Below the pieces are notes generated by a model. The model ran no database searches. It saw only the letters and a program-made list of their open reading frames with translations, and was not told the origin of the DNA. A stretch of DNA of 19,718 bases, from NCBI GenBank assembly GCA_040901795.1, contig JBBDYH010000108.1, positions 1 through 19,718 of the forward strand, written 5' to 3'. A program made the position numbers and the translations under genes. Positions 6,328 through 11,725 of this stretch are shown here, in pieces; position 1 is the stretch's first letter; the number at the start of each line of letters is the position of its first letter. The DNA is from JBBDYH01 sp040901795 (GTDB lineage Bacteria > Planctomycetota > Planctomycetia > Pirellulales > JALHPA01).

Positions 6328-8601
6328 GTGCTAGGCGAGATTGGTCTCTGGATTGTGGGACAAGTTGCAGAAGGGGTAACCCAACAGCTCATCACTGTGC
6401 TGTTCAGCGACAATCTTTTGAAGCGCCTATCGAAGGTCGCAGAGCACTGGCGAGGCCAACTTCTCGAGGATGAGCAACTTTTGCGAATGGAAGCACTGTT
6501 TCCAAAGAGACCTCCGACACTCGACACACCTCGACCAGAACCTCACCAAATCCTTCAGCGGATCAAGAAATATGAACTACCTACTGCAGATGACTGGTCC
6601 GCCGCACTCGTTTCTCAATGGCGATGGGTCAAAAGCACTTCCGATGAACCGCAACCATTCTTCAAACTGAGTGAGGATCGGGCCCGCGCGAGGTTAGCCG
6701 AGTTAGGACAATTGCTTGCGCTGGAATGCGGAAAAGACCGCGAGATATTTCAGATCGAATGTCTCCGCTTGCAGAGGCAGCACGATGACGAGCTATCTGA
6801 GATATCACAGAAAGTCGATAGCACTCAAGCGGCGATCTCTGAATTGAGGGCCGATGTAATTGCGGTGGCGGAGCGTCTACCGGCTAATCTCACACCTGTC
6901 ACACCGGTGCGCGGCGCGCATTTCACCGGTCGTTTTCACGGCCAGATCGATGCGGCTGTTGCGTTTACACAGAGAGGCCAGCCAGATGTCGCGCTCGCCC
7001 AGCTAGACGTGTTGCGGAAACAGCACTGGGATGAGCTTACAGATCGCGAAAGGTTCCGTGTGATTGCGAATATCGGGCACGCATACAATGCAAAGGATCA
7101 GCATACGGGAGCAGCGAGGCACTTCATCGAGAGCCAGTCGTATCAACCAGAAGACGAACAGGCCCGATGTCTGGCAGCCGTCGGCCATGCGATTCTGAAA
7201 GATTCAGGGCATGCCTTCCAACTTGCGCAGGGCATTTGTTCGGACTTTCCGAATTCGGATCTGGCTCGTGCGACTTGGATCCGTAATGCTCCGGACGATT
7301 GGTCGTTCACTAAACTCGAGGCCGCCACTCCGCCTCATGTCCGCGGTGCCGTCGAAACCGCGTCGGCACTTGCTTGGAGGGCGATGTCGGAGAACGATCT
7401 CACGCCCGCCGAACTCTATGCGCGGAGCGCCTTGGCGCACGATCCGAACTCTCGTGCGCTGCTCGAACAGCTTGGACTTATTCTGCTTGAATCAGTACGA
7501 CGAGAGGCAGCAGCTCAGCTCAGCGAATCCCCGACGATCAGCAAGCCGGAGACCGTTATAGAGGCGGAGCACTTACTTAACCGCGTGCTCGGGGACACTC
7601 CAGCGACGCTTCCCATGACGCGTGGCCGGCTACGTTTTTATCGCGGAATCTTGAATCAGCTCCAAGGAAAATGGGAAGACGCCCTTACGGACTTGCAGGC
7701 TGCACATGATTCGGACGACGCCAATCCGCAGTTTGCGCGTCAGTTTGCGCTGGCGCTTTGGGAGCGGGAACAAGACGACAGAGCCATCGTCATTCTGCGC
7801 AAGACGGCATTTAAAGATGAATCGCATGGAAATGCAATTTTGCTAGCACAATTGTTGGCTGCGCGAAATAGGGCGGGCGACTCCGATGAGGCAACAGAAG
7901 TCTTGATGAGGGAGGTTGCACACCTTGTGACGATTGAACGCTCCATGCGATTGGACCTTTTGGTGAGCTTGATCCGATTGCTGTGTCGCACAAACCGTCC
8001 GGAAGACTCCGAAAGACTCTTATCGAAACTTCCGACTGGGGTGCTCGCGCCTGAGGTGTTGCATATCCTCCAAGCACTTCACCTCCGCAGGATTGGAAAC
8101 ACCGAGGAGGCCAAACAAGCCGCGATTTCAGCGTTTGCACTTCTTGGGGGGGAGACACACCGAAGCGAGCAGCGGCGCATCGCCTTAGAGCTCGGCGCGC
8201 TTGGCTTGTTGGACGAGGCGTTGTCGATTTGGAAACGATTGCTCGGGCCTAGCTATTTCGACATTGACACTCCAGCACTGCTGTATTGCGCGTTCAAATG
8301 CGAGGATGCGAGGTTCATTACGGAGTTTTGCGCCGAGTTACGGAAAGCAGGAGTAATCCACCGGGACGCGATACACTTGGAAATCAACACTCTCCAGGAA
8401 TACAACTGTTTCGAGCGAGCCGCCGATGTAATGCGCGCCTTCCTCAAGTCAACGGACGACTCGAAACTGACTAGAGAAATCCGTGCGCGCCTTTCTCATT
8501 CTTCGATCGTAACAGGCAAGGAGGACTTCGCCGAGTTTGATCCCAACAAGCTGCCCTCGGTGAATGAAGTTGAGCCGGCTCTTGGTCTCGCAATCGTCTA
8601 A
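6328..8601 (+). CDS. TPR part of a split TPR-GreAB-C-PIN conflict-system protein
   Basis: 757 residues from a GTG start. Residues 1-140 are a helical N-terminal region with an amphipathic start (LGEIGLWIVGQVAEGVTQQL) that I cannot assign. Residues about 140-185 form a probable coiled coil (HDDELSEISQKVDSTQAAI). Residues about 200-757 are a helical TPR-like array, for example GKWEDALTDLQAAHDSDDANPQFARQ-type units and GLLDEALSIWKRLLG. The frame closes with TAA at 8599, and the very same frame reopens three bases later with the GreAB-C and PIN domains. The last helix before the stop (VEPALGLAIV) and the segment after it (ILSHGPEPLNAVKFAYELLRR) look like one continuous TPR hairpin. By family knowledge this protein class is a predicted anti-invader effector with TPR sensing or scaffolding; no activity is demonstrated. 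Base composition is clearly lower in GC than the right-hand genes. Confidence 0.8.
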   Translation: MLGEIGLWIVGQVAEGVTQQLITVLFSDNLLKRLSKVAEHWRGQLLEDEQLLRMEALFPKRPPTLDTPRPEPHQILQRIKKYELPTADDWSAALVSQWRWVKSTSDEPQPFFKLSEDRARARLAELGQLLALECGKDREIFQIECLRLQRQHDDELSEISQKVDSTQAAISELRADVIAVAERLPANLTPVTPVRGAHFTGRFHGQIDAAVAFTQRGQPDVALAQLDVLRKQHWDELTDRERFRVIANIGHAYNAKDQHTGAARHFIESQSYQPEDEQARCLAAVGHAILKDSGHAFQLAQGICSDFPNSDLARATWIRNAPDDWSFTKLEAATPPHVRGAVETASALAWRAMSENDLTPAELYARSALAHDPNSRALLEQLGLILLESVRREAAAQLSESPTISKPETVIEAEHLLNRVLGDTPATLPMTRGRLRFYRGILNQLQGKWEDALTDLQAAHDSDDANPQFARQFALALWEREQDDRAIVILRKTAFKDESHGNAILLAQLLAARNRAGDSDEATEVLMREVAHLVTIERSMRLDLLVSLIRLLCRTNRPEDSERLLSKLPTGVLAPEVLHILQALHLRRIGNTEEAKQAAISAFALLGGETHRSEQRRIALELGALGLLDEALSIWKRLLGPSYFDIDTPALLYCAFKCEDARFITEFCAELRKAGVIHRDAIHLEINTLQEYNCFERAADVMRAFLKSTDDSKLTREIRARLSHSSIVTGKEDFAEFDPNKLPSVNEVEPALGLAIV

Positions 8602-8604
8602 ATA

Positions 8605-10209
8605 TTGAGTCATGGTCCCGAGCCGCTTAATGCGGTGAAGTTTGCCTATGAACTTCTCCGGCGACATTTCGACTCGCACTTGGCCCACAAGGCGATGGTT
8701 GCGTCCTTTCTTTTCGGTCGCAAGCACGACCTGACGCTACCCGAAAGTGACATCGCGGGGCCGGGCATGGCGGTGCACTATAAAGAAGACGATTCGGGCA
8801 GGTCTCACTGGCACGTTATCGAGGACGGCAGCGATCCCGATCCTGCTCGCAATGAATTCGGACCAGAGCACGGATTGTCGAGGACGTTGACTGGCAAGAG
8901 GGCCGGAGAGCCGTTCTTCGTTCGGCAGGATTCGGTGCACCAGCGCACTGCTACGATCCTGGAGGTGTGGAGTAAATACAAACTCCGATTTAATCTCTGC
9001 ATGGAGGAGTGGGAGAACCGGTTTCCGGAGCACTACTTTCTCTGGAAGTTCTCAATAAAGAAGGATGCGCAGCACGAAGCTGACTTTGCCGAGATCCTTA
9101 AGACGGTCGACCAGCGCATTGAAGAGACACACAAACGCGAGGAATTCTACCGAACCAATCCGCTTTCAGTTACGAATTTCGGCGTCATGTTAGGCGTGAC
9201 CGTGCTGGACGCAGTAGAACACATCGGAAATCAAACAGACCTACCCATTCGCTGCTGCCCTGGTACGGATGACGACTTCCAAAGTGCCGAGTCCGCGCTT
9301 GAGGCTGAAGCCCCGTTGCTCCTTGATGGAAGCGCGCTCGCATCGCTATTCATGACTGGCACGTACATTCATTTGGGCGACTTAGGACTCCAGTTGGCGG
9401 TGTCGGAAGGCACCCTTCACGAGTATCGGCGTCGTTATCTCGAGAAACTGAACTCGCCCCGAGAAGGCGGGTTTTTGACGAAGCATGGAAACCGATATGT
9501 GCTGCTCGAAGAGACTCCCGAGCAGGTCGAGCGGCGACTCGGCAAATTCCAAGCGTTCCTGGACATCATTGTTTCCGTGGCGAACGTCGAAGAGGGAATG
9601 CCCCTCGCTGATCTGCAGCGCGACACGAGGCAAACACTGATTGGGGTAATGGGGCGACCCTCGGCTGAGACAGTTGCAATTGCCGCGAGCGAGGGATTTG
9701 CAGTCTGGACCGACGACATGTGCGTTGCGGCCTTCACAGCCGAGAACACGCACGCGAAGCGCGTTTGGACGGACGTTGTATTTCGCTGGGCACGCAATCG
9801 AGGAAGAGTTTCGTCGGTAGCCTATCAGGACCTTGTGGCAGATCTAGTGCGCTTAGGATACTTCTACACGCGAGTGGAGGCGGAGATCCTGATTCGAAAG
9901 GCGCAGCAAGCAGAGTGGAGCTTGGCAGATCCCAAGTTCGCTTCACTTCTCGATTGGCTCGGAAATCCGTATACGAAGCGCGAGGGCATCATTGCGATTG
10001 CGGGAAAAGTGCTTCCCGAAGTCGTGCGGAACGCTAATTCATTTCGTGCAAACACTGTCGTGACCCATCTGCTTACAAGGATTTCGACAAGGCGCGATGG
10101 AAATCTAATTATCAGGACTCTGTACGAGGAGGTTGATCCCATCTGCGGTATTGACGTGAATACCGCACGCACCTTGAAGCAACTTTTTCAGCTGTGGAAG
10201 AACGTGTAA
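8605..10209 (+). CDS. GreAB-C plus PIN part of the split TPR-GreAB-C-PIN conflict-system protein
   Basis: 534 residues if counted from TTG 8605. Residues 1-45 read as a final TPR. Residues about 52-122 match the GreA/GreB C-terminal FKBP-like domain: GMAVHYKEDDSG, WHVIEDGSDPDPARNEF, LSRTLTGKRAGEPFF, RTATILEV, followed by SKYKLRFN, which I recall as typical of this conflict-system family. Residues about 235-440 are a PIN-like nuclease domain with Asp241 (LLLDGSAL), an acidic site at Glu268 or Glu273 (SEGTLHEYRRR) and Asp370-Asp371 (VWTDD). The start is doubtful: TTG 8605, GTG 8635 and ATG 8692 all lack a Shine-Dalgarno. The frame is identical to the upstream TPR gene with one intervening TAA, so this may be the distal half of one gene. 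If translated alone, it could depend on reinitiation at TAA-ATA-TTG. Confidence 0.75.
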   Translation: MSHGPEPLNAVKFAYELLRRHFDSHLAHKAMVASFLFGRKHDLTLPESDIAGPGMAVHYKEDDSGRSHWHVIEDGSDPDPARNEFGPEHGLSRTLTGKRAGEPFFVRQDSVHQRTATILEVWSKYKLRFNLCMEEWENRFPEHYFLWKFSIKKDAQHEADFAEILKTVDQRIEETHKREEFYRTNPLSVTNFGVMLGVTVLDAVEHIGNQTDLPIRCCPGTDDDFQSAESALEAEAPLLLDGSALASLFMTGTYIHLGDLGLQLAVSEGTLHEYRRRYLEKLNSPREGGFLTKHGNRYVLLEETPEQVERRLGKFQAFLDIIVSVANVEEGMPLADLQRDTRQTLIGVMGRPSAETVAIAASEGFAVWTDDMCVAAFTAENTHAKRVWTDVVFRWARNRGRVSSVAYQDLVADLVRLGYFYTRVEAEILIRKAQQAEWSLADPKFASLLDWLGNPYTKREGIIAIAGKVLPEVVRNANSFRANTVVTHLLTRISTRRDGNLIIRTLYEEVDPICGIDVNTARTLKQLFQLWKNV

Positions 10210-10370
10210 AACATGCAACGGCGGACGTATGGTTCTTTGAGTTCACGGTGATCGATATCGGCACAGGCAAGTCCGTCGCCGACGAACAGTTCCAGACCGG
10301 TGCGCTAACAACAGATGGTCACATTCTGTTTACCGCTGCCGCGTGTCGTGTTCCGAAGCCGTACCCCTGA
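10194..10370 (+). other. short open frame after the PIN gene, gene fragment or small protein
   Basis: From GTG 10194 to TGA 10370 a 58-residue frame reads with protein-like composition (ADVWFFEFTVIDIGTGKSV, then DGHILFTAAACRVP). It overlaps the end of the PIN gene by 16 bases in another frame. No Shine-Dalgarno is present and I recognise no family, so it may be a relic of a former neighbour or chance. Nothing else is seen in 10210-10438. Confidence 0.25.
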
Positions 10371-10416
10371 ACCATTCCCATTGGCGCGATCCATCCATAG
10401 CGTGCGGCGATTTCGC

Positions 10417-10444
10417 TTGCCGTCGTTTCGTTCCAGAATATACT
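10417..10444 (+). promoter_or_regulatory. candidate promoter of the second toxin-antitoxin pair
   Basis: TTGCCG (10417-10422), 16-base spacer, TATACT (10439-10444), only six bases before ATG 10451. If real, the transcript would begin at or very near the start codon, and no Shine-Dalgarno is present, in keeping with leaderless translation. Confidence 0.35.
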
Positions 10445-10450
10445 TGCAGC

Positions 10451-10657
10451 ATGAGCACACTCGCTGAGATCGAAGCTGCCGTCGACGCGCTGCCGGATGG
10501 GGATAAGCAGCAGTTGCTGCTGTTTCTCGCCGCACGCTTGCGCGCCCAAGCCGGCCAATTGCCAACGCCTCGGACGTTTTCTCCCGAGCAATTGAAGGAC
10601 TGGATCGCCGAGGACGAGACGGAAATGCAGCGATACCGTGGCAGCACAACCAAGTGA
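10451..10657 (+). CDS. putative antitoxin of PIN toxin
   Basis: 68 residues starting MSTLAEIEAAVDALPDGDKQQ, then LLLFLAARLRAQ. This AEIEAAVDALP...LLxFLAxRL pattern is a frequent short antitoxin-type protein upstream of PIN toxins. The C-terminal half (FSPEQLKDWIAEDETEMQRYR) is acidic and probably the toxin-binding tail. The frame is open further upstream to 10343, but that extension has no gene-like features, and the start at 10451 sits just behind a promoter-like box. The TGA stop overlaps the GTG start of the toxin gene by four bases (GTGA), which indicates translational coupling and the standard antitoxin-first order. Confidence 0.8.
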   Translation: MSTLAEIEAAVDALPDGDKQQLLLFLAARLRAQAGQLPTPRTFSPEQLKDWIAEDETEMQRYRGSTTK

Positions 10658-11076
10658 GACTATTCCTCGACACCAGCGTGCTTCTCGCCGCTAGCGGATC
10701 CGAGCGCGGCGCCTCGCGAGAGATCTTCCGGCTCGCCCCCGACAATGGCTGGGTTTTTTTAGCGACTCCCTACGTCGTTGAGGAATTGCTCACGAACCTT
10801 CCCAGATTACCGGCCATGGCCACGGCCGATTGGGCCCGGCTGCGGCCGAAGCTTACCATCATGGATGATGTGCTTACACTGGACCGCGCCGCCGTTTTTG
10901 AACCCGCCAAGGATCGGCCCATCCTCTTCAGCGCCTTGGCTTGGGCGGAAGTGTTGCTCACTCTGGATCGCGGGGACTTCGGCGCGCTTTTGGGAGACAC
11001 GTTCTACGGGCTTGCTATCCTGACGCCGGGTGCGTTCCTCCAGCGCGAGCGAGCGGCAAGTCGGTTGCGAGAATAA
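10654..11076 (+). CDS. PIN-domain toxin (VapC-like)
   Basis: 140 residues from GTG 10654. PIN fold acidic residues are visible: Asp6 (FLDTSVLL), Glu43/Glu44 (VVEELLTN), Asp87 (KDRPILFSAL) and Asp105/Asp108 (LLTLDRGDFG). The arrangement DxSVLL, then VxEE, then D-P(I/V)L, then LxTxDxxDF is the common PIN toxin pattern, so the active site appears complete. Overlap with the preceding small gene makes a classical type II toxin-antitoxin operon. It belongs to a different PIN subgroup from the protein at 4456-4941, as motifs and operon order differ. Expected activity: metal-dependent RNA cleavage. Confidence 0.87.
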   Translation: MRLFLDTSVLLAASGSERGASREIFRLAPDNGWVFLATPYVVEELLTNLPRLPAMATADWARLRPKLTIMDDVLTLDRAAVFEPAKDRPILFSALAWAEVLLTLDRGDFGALLGDTFYGLAILTPGAFLQRERAASRLRE

Positions 11077-11088
11077 TCCCCTTTGGAT

Positions 11089-11188
11089 TCACACCGGCCC
11101 GCGGAATCGCTGGATGAAGCCATCGGCGTCGAACTCCATCCGGTCGATGCAGGTCACGCGCGAGTTGCTGTCGCGCTGGCCGAGCGGG
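11089..11188 (-). pseudogene. short duplicate of a GH43 glycosidase C-terminal coding end
   Basis: The minus strand reads LGQRDSNSRVTCIDRMEFDA then DGFIQRFRGPV and stops, nearly identical to LGERDGNSRVTCIDRMEFDA in the longer fragment at 11300-11600. The nucleotide match is highest over 11112-11160. Upstream, the similarity ends abruptly where repeat copy A begins. Far too short to be functional. Confidence 0.8.
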
Positions 11189-11189
11189 G

Positions 11190-11292
11190 ATGTATGACAA
11201 TGTCGCCCTTCTGGAGCTTTTTGGTTTTCTTTTGTACCCTGCACCTGGGATTTGCATCCCAGGCTATGCCATCGTCGTCGCACTGCGACTTC
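11190..11292 (-). repeat. dispersed roughly 100-base repeat, copy A
   Basis: On the minus strand: AAGTCGCAGTGCGACGACGA, a TGGC joint, ATAGCCTGGGATGCAAATCC, then CAGGGTACAAAAGAAAA and AGCTCCAGAAGGGCGACAT. Core palindrome CCTGGGAT-ttgc-ATCCCAGG at 11244-11263. Copy B at 11602-11712 has the same blocks in the same order and orientation. Confidence 0.75.
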
Positions 11293-11299
11293 TGAATCA

Positions 11300-11600
11300 T
11301 CAAGACACTCGCCTCAGCCGCCGCGCCGCCACGCCCTCGTGCGTGATGCGGATCGGCTTGATGAAGCCCTCCGCGTCGAACTCCATCCGGTCGATGCAGG
11401 TGACGCGGGAATTGCCGTCCCGTTCACCCAGCGGGCGGCGGTGGTAGACGACGTAGTACTCTTCGCTACCGGGCACGTGGATCACTGAGTGGTGCCCCGC
11501 ACCCGTCGCGACCTGGGGATCCTGCTTGAGGACCTTGGTGATCCGCTTGAACGGACCGAACGGCGAGTCGGCGATTGCGTAGGCCACGCTGTAGTTGGGG
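11300..11600 (-). pseudogene. truncated GH43 family glycoside hydrolase, C-terminal fragment
   Basis: A roughly 100-residue frame reads NYSVAYAIADSPFGPFKRI, then ATGAGHHSVIHVPGSEEYYV and VYHRRPLGERDGNSRVTCID, then RMEFDAEGFIKPIRI. These are the late blades of a GH43 five-bladed propeller (xylosidase/arabinofuranosidase type), including the GAGHHSV histidine region. The catalytic Asp/Glu positions lie upstream and are missing. The similarity begins right where dispersed repeat B ends (about 11600), so the 5' portion was lost or replaced at the repeat. The frame is formally open to 11617, but the first codons are repeat sequence. Confidence 0.8.
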
Positions 11601-11601
11601 C

Positions 11602-11712
11602 GCGTAAAGATTCGCAATTCCGCCCCGCCGGGGCTTTTGGGCTAATTCTTTTTTGACCCTGAATCCTGGGATTTGCATCCCAGGCTACACCATCGTCGTC
11701 GCTCCGCGACTT
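11602..11712 (-). repeat. dispersed roughly 100-base repeat, copy B
   Basis: On the minus strand: AAAGTCGCGGAGCGACGACG, a joint, GTAGCCTGGGATGCAAATCC, then CAGGGTCAAAAAAGAATTAG and the GCCCCGGCGGGGCGGAATT block. Core palindrome CCTGGGAT-ttgc-ATCCCAGG at 11665-11684. It begins about 14 bases beyond the GH32 stop codon and ends at the GH43 fragment. Confidence 0.75.
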
Positions 11713-11725
11713 TACAATGCGGCGT

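Larger units (their letters stand above)
11077..11725. other. 649-base spacer made of gene remnants and dispersed repeats
   Basis: No intact gene. Reading on the minus strand from the GH32 gene: dispersed repeat copy B (about 11712-11602), GH43 3' fragment (about 11600-11300), dispersed repeat copy A (about 11292-11190), second and shorter GH43 3' fragment (about 11188-11089). The order repeat-GH43 end-repeat-GH43 end indicates a tandem duplication followed by erosion. Confidence 0.75.

Noticed and set aside
8599..8610. Selenocysteine, pyrrolysine or programmed readthrough at the stop
   Set aside because: The stop is TAA, which neither UGA (Sec) nor UAG (Pyl) recoding uses, and no known readthrough context follows; ordinary nonsense, reinitiation or sequence error is simpler.
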